Assembly (NCBI GenBank): GCA_963807305.1
Contig: CAWEBN010000005.1
Coordinates: 868,001-932,000, forward strand
DNA: 64,000 bases
DNA from: JAOPZW01 sp963807305
Lineage (GTDB): Bacteria; Actinomycetota; Thermoleophilia; Solirubrobacterales; Solirubrobacteraceae
Direction of reading: 5' to 3'
Below, piece by piece: positions 49,339 to 57,867 of this stretch. The translations under genes were made by a program, and so were the position numbers. The notes under the pieces are model-generated. The model saw only the letters and a program-made list of their open reading frames with translations. It was not told the origin of the DNA and did no database searches. Numbering within the stretch: position 1 is the stretch's first letter; each line of letters starts with the position of its first letter.

Positions 49339-50703
49339 TCACCCCTCCGCGACGACCTCCACATCCTCGCTGCCCGGCACGAAGATCGCCGGGATCGTTG
49401 CGGTGAAGGTCGTCCCGCGGCCCGGCTGGCTGATCACGCCGACCTCTCCGCCGAGCAGCGTCGCCAGGCGCTTGCAGATCGACAGCCCGAGGCCCGAGCC
49501 GCGCAGCTCACCCGTCTCGCGGGGGTGCCCGAGCTGGACGAACTCCTCGAACACGCGCGCCTGGTCGGCCATGTCCAGGCCCGGGCCCGTGTCCGCGACG
49601 GCGAAGCGGACCTGCTGGCCGGCATCGACGGCCGCCGCCGAGATGCGGACCTCGCCGCGCTCGGTGAACTTCAGGCCGTTGACGACGTAGTTGCGCAGGA
49701 TCTGCGAGAGCTTGAAGGCGTCGGTGCGCAGGGTGGGGACGCCGTTGAGCTCCTCGAAGACGACCGTCACCGCGGGCGAGCGGGGGAGGTGGATGACGAT
49801 CCCGCGCAGCGCGCTGAACAGCTCGTCGACGTGGACCTCGGTGACGCGCACGACGTCGCGCCCGGCGGCCAGGCGCGCCAGGTCGAGGTGGTCGTTGACG
49901 AGGTCGAGCGCCTCCTCCATCGCGCCGTCGATGAGCCGGATGTCCTCGCGCAGGCGCGGGTGCAGGCCGTCGCCGCCCTCGCGCAGGATCGCCTCGGTCA
50001 TGCCACGCACCGCATACAGCGGCGTTCGCAGCTCGTGGGTCAGCGTCCCGAGGAAGCTCGCGTGGCCCGTCGCGCGCTCGCGCAGCTCCTTCGCCTGCTG
50101 TCCGAGCTCGGCCAGCAGGGCGGTGACGGCGCGGTTGGTGTCGACGAGCTCGCGGTTGAGCCCGACGAGCTCGCGCTCGCGCTGGCTCAGCGTCGCGAGC
50201 GCGCTCACGAGCTCGGCGTTCTGCATGCGCAGCTCGTTGAGCGCGGCCTCGGCCTCGCCCGACTCGTGGCGCTGGAGCGAGCCCATGACGTGCGAGAGCT
50301 CTTCGAGGCCCGGAAGCCAGGCGTCCTGCTCGAGCGCGCTGGTCAGCCGCACGAGCACGGCCCCGGCGGCGTCGCGCGCCTCGACGCGATCGACGAGCTG
50401 GCGCAGCTTCGCGAGGTCGAGGCGGTCGAGCGCCTCGCCCGGGGTCTCTCCCGTCAGCACGCCCTCGGCGATGCCGCGGATGGTGACCACGGCGGCCGGC
50501 GGATCGTCCCGGACGGCGAACTCGACCTCGCCCTTCGAGCCGTGGCGCAACGCCAGGCGGGCGACCTCCCACACCGCCGTCGCCAGGCGGCTCTGCGCCT
50601 CGGCGCCGAGCTGCAGGAAGCCGGCCAGGTCTCGTGCGCGGCGCCTCGTGAGGAGTACGTCCTCCTGCGAGCGAAGCGCAAGCGTGATGACAGGCCCCCC
50701 CAT
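49339..50703 (-). CDS. soluble hybrid sensor histidine kinase
   Basis: 454 residues, no membrane helix. Residues 1-125 resemble an RsbT/RsbW-like ATPase domain (ITLALRSQEDVLLTRRRARD, then AEAQSRLATAVWEVARLALR) but lack a clear glycine-rich lid. A coiled coil (about 150-210) leads to the H-box FLGTLTHELRTPLYAVRGMT with phospho-acceptor H223. The N-box (RNYVVNGLKFTERG), G1 (ADTGPGLD) and G2 (GSGLGLSICKRL) are complete. It lies divergent from two response regulators at 51006 and 51451, its probable partners. The N-terminal domain suggests a phosphorelay input from partner-switching. Confidence 0.9.
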   Translation of the reverse strand: MGGPVITLALRSQEDVLLTRRRARDLAGFLQLGAEAQSRLATAVWEVARLALRHGSKGEVEFAVRDDPPAAVVTIRGIAEGVLTGETPGEALDRLDLAKLRQLVDRVEARDAAGAVLVRLTSALEQDAWLPGLEELSHVMGSLQRHESGEAEAALNELRMQNAELVSALATLSQRERELVGLNRELVDTNRAVTALLAELGQQAKELRERATGHASFLGTLTHELRTPLYAVRGMTEAILREGGDGLHPRLREDIRLIDGAMEEALDLVNDHLDLARLAAGRDVVRVTEVHVDELFSALRGIVIHLPRSPAVTVVFEELNGVPTLRTDAFKLSQILRNYVVNGLKFTERGEVRISAAAVDAGQQVRFAVADTGPGLDMADQARVFEEFVQLGHPRETGELRGSGLGLSICKRLATLLGGEVGVISQPGRGTTFTATIPAIFVPGSEDVEVVAEG

Positions 50704-51005
50704 CCGAACCGAATGTAGTCGATCGCAGGGGCGCCGTGGGATCGCTGTTCATCCGATCGGATGAGTGCCGCTCATCCGCTGTTGCATCCGCTCCGCCGTT
50801 GTCTGGGCCCTTTCGGGGCACGATCCTCCCCAGCGAGCCGGCGGAGTCTTTAGAGGGGGGCGCCGCCGGCCCGGACTTGAGGGGCGCAACATGATGGCGA
50901 CGACTCCGAGGTCCCACGTGGACCGCCCCGCACCGGGGGGCGAGGAGAGGGTGCGGCGGAGCGTCGTCATCGCGGGGGAAGGCGAGGACGGAGGACTGGG
51001 ACGCG
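50704..51005. promoter_or_regulatory. 302-bp divergent regulatory interval with CATCCG repeats
   Basis: No gene is supported here. It holds a perfect 16-bp palindrome TCATCCGATCGGATGA (50749-50764) plus further CATCCG copies at 50701, 50773 and 50785, so several half-sites at 12- or 23-bp spacing. A second inverted repeat, GCCGGCGG/CCGCCGGC (50837-50870), has an 18-nt loop. The palindrome lies between kinase and regulator genes, so it is a candidate response-regulator operator. Confidence 0.55.
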
Positions 51006-51431
51006 ATGCCCGATCACGGGACGACGGAGTCAGCTGCGGAAAAGACTGGCCGCACCGGCTCCGTCGGCGTCCTCGTCGTCGACGACAGCCCGGTGTTCAG
51101 ACGCGGCATGGCCCGCGCGGTCCGGCTCCACGGCGGCCTCGAGCTGGTCGGCGAAGCCGACGGGGGCGAGGCGGCGCTCGACGCGATCGAACGGCTGCGG
51201 CCCGACGTGGTGCTGCTCGACCTGCGGATGCCCGACATCGACGGCCTCGAGGTGCTCGAGCGCCTGCGCGACCTCGATCCGCCGCGGCGGTGCAAGGTGC
51301 TGATCGTCAGCGCCTCGCTCGACGAGAACGTCGAGCGCGCCGCCCGCGCCGCCGGCGCCGCCGGCTGTGTCAGCAAGGACCTGGCGCGCGCCGACATCTG
51401 CGCCACGGCCCTGCGCGTCGCCCGCCAGTAG
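51006..51431 (+). CDS. single-domain response regulator
   Basis: 141 residues: a receiver domain alone. Acidic pocket VDDSPVF (25-31), phospho-acceptor D72 in LLDLRMPDIDG, T/S switch in IVSASLDE and the lysine in CVSKDL. No output domain, so it acts by protein contact or as a phosphate shuttle. Followed after 19 bp by a LuxR-type regulator. Confidence 0.9.
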   Translation: MPDHGTTESAAEKTGRTGSVGVLVVDDSPVFRRGMARAVRLHGGLELVGEADGGEAALDAIERLRPDVVLLDLRMPDIDGLEVLERLRDLDPPRRCKVLIVSASLDENVERAARAAGAAGCVSKDLARADICATALRVARQ

Positions 51432-51450
51432 GGTTGCGCCGCGGAAGTTC

Positions 51451-52101
51451 GTGGCCAAGAGCAGCCCCCAGCGCACCACGGTCCTCGTGGCCGACGACCA
51501 TCCCCTCTATCGTGAGGCGGTGGTCCGCGCGGTCCGCGCCCGTCCCGAGTTCGAGCTGGTGGGGGAGGCCTGTGACGGGCGCGAGGCGCTCGAAGCGATA
51601 CGCGCCGACCATCCCGACGTCGCCGTTCTCGACGTCGAGATGCCCTCGCTGCGCGGCGTCGACGTCGTCGAGGCGCTGCGCCGCGACGGCCTCAGCACGC
51701 GCGTCGTCCTGCTCAGCGCGCACCTCGACAGCGACACCGTCTACGAGGCGGTCGCCGGGGGCGTCAGCGCCTATCTCTCCAAGGCAGCGCCCGGGGAACG
51801 CATCTGCGACGCGATCGCCGCCGTCGCCCGCGGCGAGGTCATCCTCCCCGCCGAGGTCCAGGCCGGCCTGGCCGCCGAGATCCGCCTGCGCTCGGCCCCC
51901 GGGCGCCCGGCGCTGAGCCCGCGCGAGCAGGAGGTCCTGCGCCTCATCGCCGAGGGCCTCAGCGCGCCCGCCGTCGGCCGCGAGCTCCATCTCGCCACGG
52001 CCACGGTGAAGTCCCACCTCAAGACGCTCTACGAGAAGCTCGGCGTCAGTGATCGCGCCGCCGCGGTGGCCGAGGCGATGCGCCGCGGACTGCTCGAGTG
52101 A
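51451..52101 (+). CDS. LuxR/NarL-family response regulator
   Basis: 216 residues from GTG 51451. Receiver domain: VADDHPLYREAVVRAV, D61 in VLDVEMP, LLSAHLDSDTVYEAV and the YLSKAAPGE lysine. Output: the NarL-type HTH at about 150-210 (LSPREQEVLRLIAEGLSAPA, then ATATVKSHLKTLYEKLGVSD). It likely binds the CATCCG repeats upstream of the operon and is phosphorylated by the kinase at 49339. Confidence 0.92.
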   Translation: MAKSSPQRTTVLVADDHPLYREAVVRAVRARPEFELVGEACDGREALEAIRADHPDVAVLDVEMPSLRGVDVVEALRRDGLSTRVVLLSAHLDSDTVYEAVAGGVSAYLSKAAPGERICDAIAAVARGEVILPAEVQAGLAAEIRLRSAPGRPALSPREQEVLRLIAEGLSAPAVGRELHLATATVKSHLKTLYEKLGVSDRAAAVAEAMRRGLLE

Positions 52102-52108
52102 GAAGCGA

Positions 52109-52621
52109 TCAGAGCGCGCGCCGGTACTCGGCGATCTCGAGGCCGATGCGCTCGTCGAACGCGGGCGGGCGGGCCAGCGACCAGCCCTCGCGCTCGTAGA
52201 AGCGCCGCGCTCGCACCTGCCCGCCGGGCGTGAACAGCCGCATGGCGGTGAAGCCGCGGGCCCGTGCCTCGTCGACCGCCGCGGCATGCAGCCGCGTCGC
52301 CAGGCCCGTGCCCCAGTGCGCGGGCGTGACGAAGAGCTGGCGGAAGTGCACCAGCCCCGGATCGTCGACCCGCGCGAACGAGAGCCGATCGGCGGGCAGG
52401 AAGCCGACGTGGCCGACGAGCTCGCCGTCGTGCTCGGCGACCAGGTACCAGACGTGATCGTCCCCGAGCAACCCCACCAGGCGCTCGGCCTCCGCCGAGG
52501 CCGACGGCGGCGTCCAGCCCGTGGGGGCGAACGCCCGGTAGCCCTCGAAGCCCTCGACGGTGACCTCCACGATGCGCTCGGCGTCATCCGCCGTGGCGGC
52601 TCGGAAGGCGTACGGCGTCAC
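52109..52621 (-). CDS. GNAT family N-acetyltransferase
   Basis: 170 residues. YAFRAATADDAERIVEVTVE, GHVGFLPADRLSFARVDDPG, HWGTGLATRLHAAAVDEARA (acetyl-CoA loop) and VRARRFYEREGWSLARPPAF are typical. Substrate unknown. Its ATG overlaps the stop of the ABC exporter gene by 4 bp, so it ends that operon. Confidence 0.88.
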   Translation of the reverse strand: MTPYAFRAATADDAERIVEVTVEGFEGYRAFAPTGWTPPSASAEAERLVGLLGDDHVWYLVAEHDGELVGHVGFLPADRLSFARVDDPGLVHFRQLFVTPAHWGTGLATRLHAAAVDEARARGFTAMRLFTPGGQVRARRFYEREGWSLARPPAFDERIGLEIAEYRRAL

Positions 52622-54438
52622 GCCGCCGCCTGCGCGGCCCAGTCGGCGTAGAGCGCCGCGTATGCGCCGTCGGCCGCGATGAGCTCGTCATGCGTGCCCT
52701 GCTCGACGACCCGGCCCTGGTCGAGCACGACGATCCGCCCGGCCTGGCGGATGGTCGACAGGCGGTGGGCGATGACGATGGCCGTACGCCCCGCCAGCAG
52801 CCGCCGCAGCCCGGCCTCGATCCGCCCCTCGGTGCGCAGGTCGACGTTCGACGTGGCCTCGTCGAGCACGAGGATCCGCGGGTCGGCGATGAGCGCGCGG
52901 GCGAAGGCTACGAGCTGGCGCTGGCCGGCCGAGAGCTGGACGCCGCGCTCGCCGACCTCGGTGTCGAGGCCCTGCGGCAGGGCCGCGATGAAGTCCAACG
53001 CGCCCACCGCCCGCGCGGCCGCCTCGATGTCGCTCACCTCGGCGCCGGGTCGCCCGAAGCCGATGTTGTCGCCGATCGTCCCGCTGAACAGGAACGCCTC
53101 CTGCGGCACGATGCCCATCTGCGAGCGCAGCGAGCGGGCCGCGACGTCGCGCAGGTCGTGGCCGTCGACGAGCACGCGTCCGTCGGTCGGGTCGTAGAAG
53201 CGCGCGACGAGCTTTGCGAAGGTCGATTTGCCCGCGCCGGTGGCGCCGACGAGCGCCACCGTCTGGCCGGGCGGCACGACCAGCGAGACGTCGTCGAGGG
53301 CGAGCTTCAGGCCTTCCTCGGTGCGGTAGCGGAAGGAGACGTCCTCGAAGCGGATCTCGCCGCGGATGCGCTCGAGGACCAGCGCGTCGGGCTTGTCGGT
53401 GAGCTCGGGCGTGACGTCGAGCAGCTCGAAGATCTTGTCGAGCGCCGCCATGCCCGACTGGTAGGTCGTGTAGACCTGGGAGAGCTGGCCGATCGGGTCG
53501 AAGAAGCCGTTGAGCGCCGCGAGGAAGCCGACGAGCACGCCGATCTCGATGTCGCCGTCGATGGCCTGGCCCCCGCCGACGATGAGGATGCCGACGGTCG
53601 CGATGGCCGCGACGAACTCGACGGCGGGGAAGTAGGCCGCGTTGAGGTTGACCGTGACGAGGTTGGCATCGCGGTTGACGTCGTTGAGGTGGGCGAAGTG
53701 GTCTCGGTGGCGCGGCTCCTGGGCGAAGGCGCGCACGACCCGGATGCCCGACAACGTCTCCTGCAGGTAGATGGTGATGGCGCTGATGGTCTCTCGGGTG
53801 CGCCGGTAGGCGTCGGCGCTGGCGATGCGGAAGGCCAGCGACCCGATCACCATGACCGGGAAGATGAGGAAGGTCAGCAGCGCGAGCTTGGAGTCGAGGT
53901 AGATGAGGATCGCCACGGAGCCGACGAGCGTCAGCGTCGCCTGGAAGAGCGTGACGACGGTGTCGGTGACCAGCGAGTCGAGCGCCTCGACGTCGTTGGT
54001 CATCCGCGAGATGAGCATGCCGGCCGGGCGGCGCTCGTAGAAGCCGACGGGCATCTCCTGGAGGTGGCGGAAGATCTGCAGGCGCAGGTCCGCCAGCGCG
54101 CGCTGGCCCACCCAGCCCACGAGGTAGGTCTGGGCGTAGGTGGCGCCCCACACGACGAGCGCGCTGGCCACGAAGGCGACGACGACCACGTCGAGCGTCT
54201 GGCGGTCGCCCTTGAGGATGCCCGAGTCGATGGCCGTCTTGGCCAATGGCGCCGGCGCCAGCGCCGCCGCCGTGCCGGCCACCAGGGCCACGAACATGAG
54301 CACGACGCGCGCGCGATAGGGGCCGAGCAGGACGATGAGGCCGCGCAGCTTGCGCGCGCGCCCGCTCGTGCCGCGCAGGCGCCGGCGCAGGTCGTCGCGG
54401 CGCGTGGCGGCGCGGGCCGCCTCGTTTCCGCTCGTCAT
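52618..54438 (-). CDS. ABC exporter subunit, canonical ATPase site
   Basis: 606 residues. Six-helix exporter domain (about 25-320), then an NBD with VGATGAGKST (Walker A), an intact Q-loop IVPQEAFLFSG, LSAGQRQLVAFARAL (an altered signature), ILVLDEATSNVD with catalytic Glu, and IVIAHRLST. It is the partner of the subunit at 54435, overlapping it by 4 bp. The pair resembles heterodimeric exporters such as TM287/288 or BmrCD. Substrate unknown; multidrug or lipid export is typical. Confidence 0.93.
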   Translation of the reverse strand: MTSGNEAARAATRRDDLRRRLRGTSGRARKLRGLIVLLGPYRARVVLMFVALVAGTAAALAPAPLAKTAIDSGILKGDRQTLDVVVVAFVASALVVWGATYAQTYLVGWVGQRALADLRLQIFRHLQEMPVGFYERRPAGMLISRMTNDVEALDSLVTDTVVTLFQATLTLVGSVAILIYLDSKLALLTFLIFPVMVIGSLAFRIASADAYRRTRETISAITIYLQETLSGIRVVRAFAQEPRHRDHFAHLNDVNRDANLVTVNLNAAYFPAVEFVAAIATVGILIVGGGQAIDGDIEIGVLVGFLAALNGFFDPIGQLSQVYTTYQSGMAALDKIFELLDVTPELTDKPDALVLERIRGEIRFEDVSFRYRTEEGLKLALDDVSLVVPPGQTVALVGATGAGKSTFAKLVARFYDPTDGRVLVDGHDLRDVAARSLRSQMGIVPQEAFLFSGTIGDNIGFGRPGAEVSDIEAAARAVGALDFIAALPQGLDTEVGERGVQLSAGQRQLVAFARALIADPRILVLDEATSNVDLRTEGRIEAGLRRLLAGRTAIVIAHRLSTIRQAGRIVVLDQGRVVEQGTHDELIAADGAYAALYADWAAQAAA

Positions 54439-56204
54439 AGCCCGGCCACCTCGCGGTCGGGCTCGTTGCGGTTGAGGAAGACCTGGTCGGGCAGGCCCTT
54501 CTCGACGATCTCGCGGTACAGCTCGGACTGCTCGAGCAGCGCGTCGTGGTCGCCGGCGGCCGCCACCTCGCCGTCCTCGAGCACGACGATCGCGTCGGCC
54601 AGCGAGATCGTCGAAAGGCGGTGGGCGATGACGAAGGTCGTGCGCCCGCCCATCACCTCGCGCAGCGCCGCCTTGATCTCCTGCTCGGTCGATGCGTCGA
54701 CCGACGAGGTCGCGTCGTCGAGGATGAGGATCCGCGGATCGGCCAGCAGCGCCCGCGCGATGGCGACGCGCTGGCGCTGGCCGCCGCTGAGCGTCAGCCC
54801 GCGCTCACCCACCCGCGTCTCGTAGCCGTCCGGCAGGCGCTCGATGAACTCGTGGGCCTGCGCGCGCCGCGCGGCGAGCTCGATCTCCTCCTGCGTCGCG
54901 TCGGCGCGCGCGTAGGCGATGTTCTCGGCCACCGTCGCGCTGAAGAGGAACGGGTCGTCGTTGACCACGGCGATCGCGGAGCGCAGCGAGGAGACGTCGA
55001 CCTCGCGCACGTCGGCGCCGTCGACGAGCACGGCACCGGCGGTGACGTCGTAGAGCCGCGGGATGAGCTGGACCAGCGTCGTCTTGCCCGAGCCCGTGGC
55101 GCCGACCACCGCGACCGTCGTCCCCGCCGGCACGTCGAGGTCGACGTCGCGCAGCGCCGGGCGCGACGCGCTCTCGTATTGCAGCGTGACCCCGCGCAGC
55201 TCGACGTGGCCCGAGCCGGGCGGCAGCGCCGGCGCTCCGGGCGCCGAGACGATGCGCGGCTCGCGGTCGAGGATCTGGTAGACGCGGGCGCCGGCCGCCG
55301 TCGCCCGCTGGGCGAGCCCCAGCGAGATCCCGAGCGTGCGCATCGGCGACAGCAGCATGAGCAGGTACGCGTAGAACGCGCTGAACTCGCCGATGGTCAG
55401 GCGCCCGTCGATGACCTGGCGCCCGCCGAAGAAGAGGATCGCCGCCAGCCCGAGCTGGGGCAGGAACCCGATGAACGGGTTGTAGAAGGCCTGCAGGCGC
55501 GTGGTGACCATCGCCTGGTCCCAGATGCGCCCGACGCCGCCGCGGAAGCGCTCGAGCTGGCGATCCTCGCGCGCGAAGGACTTCACGACGCGCACGCCGC
55601 CGATGTTCTCCTCGACGTCGGCGGTCAGCTCGGCGATCCGCTGCTGGAGCTCCTGCAGCGCGGGGCGCGAGCGGCGCCCGTAGCGCGCGGCGATGCCGAC
55701 CACGATCGGGACGGGGATGAGCGAGACGGCCGCCAGGCCCGGCTGCACGGCGATCATCGCCCCCGCGGCGAGGACGATCGTCAGCGCCGACTGGAGCATG
55801 AAGACCAGGCCGTAGCCGAGGAAGAAGCGCACGGACTGCAGGTCGACGGTGGCGCGCGACATGAGCTGGCCGGTCTGCTGGCGGTCGAAGAAGCCGAGCT
55901 CGAGCTTCTGCAGGTGCTGGTACATGCCGTTGCGCAGGTCGAGCTCGACGCCGAGCGAGACACGTCCCGCCACCAATCGCCGCGCCACGGTCAGCGCCAG
56001 GCGCAGCACGCCCGTGGCGAGGATGACGAGCGCGAGCGTCACGAGCCCCGGCTTGTCGCCGTCGCGGATCTGGTCGATAGCGCGGCCCGTGAGCCACGGG
56101 ATGGCGACCGTCATGACCATCGCGACGGCCGCGAGCAGCCCCGACAAGATGACGCCCCTTCGATAGGGGCGCAACCAGCCGAGGAGTCTCACGAACGTGG
56201 CCAT
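54435..56204 (-). CDS. ABC exporter subunit, degenerate ATPase site
   Basis: 589 residues. Exporter helices to about 310, NBD from 330. Walker A GATGSGKT at 368-375, canonical signature LSGGQRQ at 472-478, H-loop VIAHRLST, but Walker B ends ILILDDATSSVD, with D497 in place of the catalytic Glu, and the Q-loop reads VVNDDPF with Asn for Gln. The matching abnormality is in the partner signature (LSAGQ), so one composite site is inactive, as in known heterodimeric exporters. First gene of the exporter-GNAT operon. Confidence 0.93.
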   Translation of the reverse strand: MATFVRLLGWLRPYRRGVILSGLLAAVAMVMTVAIPWLTGRAIDQIRDGDKPGLVTLALVILATGVLRLALTVARRLVAGRVSLGVELDLRNGMYQHLQKLELGFFDRQQTGQLMSRATVDLQSVRFFLGYGLVFMLQSALTIVLAAGAMIAVQPGLAAVSLIPVPIVVGIAARYGRRSRPALQELQQRIAELTADVEENIGGVRVVKSFAREDRQLERFRGGVGRIWDQAMVTTRLQAFYNPFIGFLPQLGLAAILFFGGRQVIDGRLTIGEFSAFYAYLLMLLSPMRTLGISLGLAQRATAAGARVYQILDREPRIVSAPGAPALPPGSGHVELRGVTLQYESASRPALRDVDLDVPAGTTVAVVGATGSGKTTLVQLIPRLYDVTAGAVLVDGADVREVDVSSLRSAIAVVNDDPFLFSATVAENIAYARADATQEEIELAARRAQAHEFIERLPDGYETRVGERGLTLSGGQRQRVAIARALLADPRILILDDATSSVDASTEQEIKAALREVMGGRTTFVIAHRLSTISLADAIVVLEDGEVAAAGDHDALLEQSELYREIVEKGLPDQVFLNRNEPDREVAGL

Positions 56205-56255
56205 CGCCGATCCATGCTAGTTGACGACCTCAACGATCTCCCTCGGACATTGGAC

Positions 56256-56765
56256 CTACGACCGCGGCTCGTAGCCGCTGCATTCGGCCACCGGCACGCG
56301 GGGGTACTTCGGGAACTCGGGATCGATCCGCGAGCGCTCGCAGAGGGTGAAGACCGAGCCGCGGCCCGTCCGCACGATGCGCTGGAAACGGCAGGAGTCG
56401 CACAGGCCGAAGCGCTCCTCGCGGCGGGTGAGCTCGGCCGCGCGGCGGGCCTGCACCTCGTTGGGGTTGTCGTGATAGCCGCGGTACAGGTACGACAGCG
56501 GCATGGCCAGCGGGTGGTGCTGCATCTGCCAGACGTGGCAGAGCTCGTGCGTCACGAGGTCCTCGCTCGCGTCGGCGACGGGCGCCCGCACGAGGATGAG
56601 GTCCCACATCGTGTAGCCGTCGAAGCGCCGGAACCACGGCAGGCGGAACAGCCACGGAGCGCTGAACAGGCGCACCCGGCGCATGCGCACCGGACGCGGA
56701 TACAGGTCGAGGGTGTCGAGCCGCGCCTTGGCGCGCGCGAGCTTGTCGCGCGCGGCGGAGCTCAA
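56256..56765 (-). CDS. HExxH putative metalloprotein with C-terminal zinc-ribbon-like domain
   Basis: 169 residues from TTG 56765, which overlaps the upstream stop by 4 bp. An Arg-rich N-terminus leads to GYTMWDLILVRAP, then THELCHVWQMQHHPLAMPLS with the HExxH zinc motif (HELCH), a DUF4157-like peptidase pattern. The C-terminal 50 residues carry LCDSC, then FTLCERSRIDPEFPKYP and VAECSGYEPRS, a small four-cysteine domain that I have the impression occurs alone in other actinobacteria. No signal peptide. Function unknown; it could be a peptidase or a regulator of the protease cluster. Confidence 0.7.
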   Translation of the reverse strand: MSSAARDKLARAKARLDTLDLYPRPVRMRRVRLFSAPWLFRLPWFRRFDGYTMWDLILVRAPVADASEDLVTHELCHVWQMQHHPLAMPLSYLYRGYHDNPNEVQARRAAELTRREERFGLCDSCRFQRIVRTGRGSVFTLCERSRIDPEFPKYPRVPVAECSGYEPRS

Positions 56766-57812
56766 CCGCCCGAGGTCTGAGGCGTCGAGCCCGCGGCGGC
56801 CTGCGCCGCGGCGGTCGCGGCCTGCTTCTGCTCCCCCTTCAGGCGCTTCTGGAGCGCGCGATCGGCGGCCGCGCTGTACGGGTCGAGCACGAGGTAGCCG
56901 CGGTCGTTGAAGCTCGAGCCCATGAGCGAGAAGAGGTACGGGTTGGTCGTCTGGTCGACCAGTCGCGCGTCGGGCGAGAGGGTGACCGTCTTGGTCGTCG
57001 GCGCCGTCGGCAGCAGCGACGACGTCAGCGGCCGCGTGAGCTCGGGACGCAGCTCGTCGCGGCTGAAGTACAGGGCCTTGGTCTGCTCCTTGCCCGGGCT
57101 CGCCGGGATGAGCACCACGACCTGCTTGACGTCGCTGAGATAGCGGAAGCTGTAGAGGGCGAGCTCGAGCCCTTCGCGGCGCAGCAGGAAGTCGCGCTTC
57201 GGCGAGGACTTGCCGCCGTCGATCTGGCAGTTCACCCCCAGGCCGCACATCTGGTACAGGACGCCCTTCTCGTCATGGACCTGGATCGCCCCGCCCTGGT
57301 CCGCGGACTTGCGCAGCGCGACGAGCAGCGGGATGCCGTGGTATGAGATGTCGTTCGCGTCGACCTTGACCAGCTGCTTGCCCTGGTCGCGGTAGGCGCC
57401 GGCGATGTGGCCGGCGATCTCCGTGGCGCCCTGCAGGCCGCCGGTGGTCGGCTTCCACGACGACCAGGCGGGCCCCTCGCTCTTGGGCGCGTATCCCGAC
57501 GATGGCGATCGCGATGCCGATGAGGGCGGCGATGCCGACGGCGACCAGCGCGCCCGTCATGAACTGGAAGCGCGGCGCGTAGGCCGAGGGGCCGGCGGCC
57601 ACGGCGGGAGCGCCGGCACCCTGGTGGCGCTCGGGGAGCAGGTCGCGGTCGTCGTCCTCGTCGATCGCATCGGACTCGACGACCTCGGCGTCGGGCGGCA
57701 GCAGCGGCTCGCTGGACTCGGGCAGCAGCGAGGCCGGATCGTGCTTGGGCTGCGTGCCCGCCGGATCCCAGGGGCGCTTGCTCAGCTCGTTCTTCTCGTC
57801 CGGCTCGCTCAT
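56762..57812 (-). CDS. single-pass membrane protein, one frame break
   Basis: The N-terminus from 57812 is acidic and cytoplasmic (SEPDEKNELSKRPWDPAGTQ, to residue 83), then one membrane helix FMTGALVAVGIAALIGIAIA. After the helix the frame changes near 57493 (one extra base) and continues YAPKSEGPAWSSWKPTTGGL to the stop at 56762, a beta-rich external domain with LVALRKSADQGGAIQVHDEK and CGLGVNCQIDGG. Total about 350 residues. No family recognised. It lies between the FtsH-like protease and the HExxH gene and overlaps the latter. Confidence 0.65.
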
Positions 57813-57867
57813 CGCGAGGACCTCCTTCGGAGGTCGCCGGTCGCCACGGTCGAGTGATGACGCGCTG

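Noticed and set aside
51006..51431. Frameshifted fusion of the two response regulators
   Set aside because: Each has its own complete receiver domain and stop; they are two genes.
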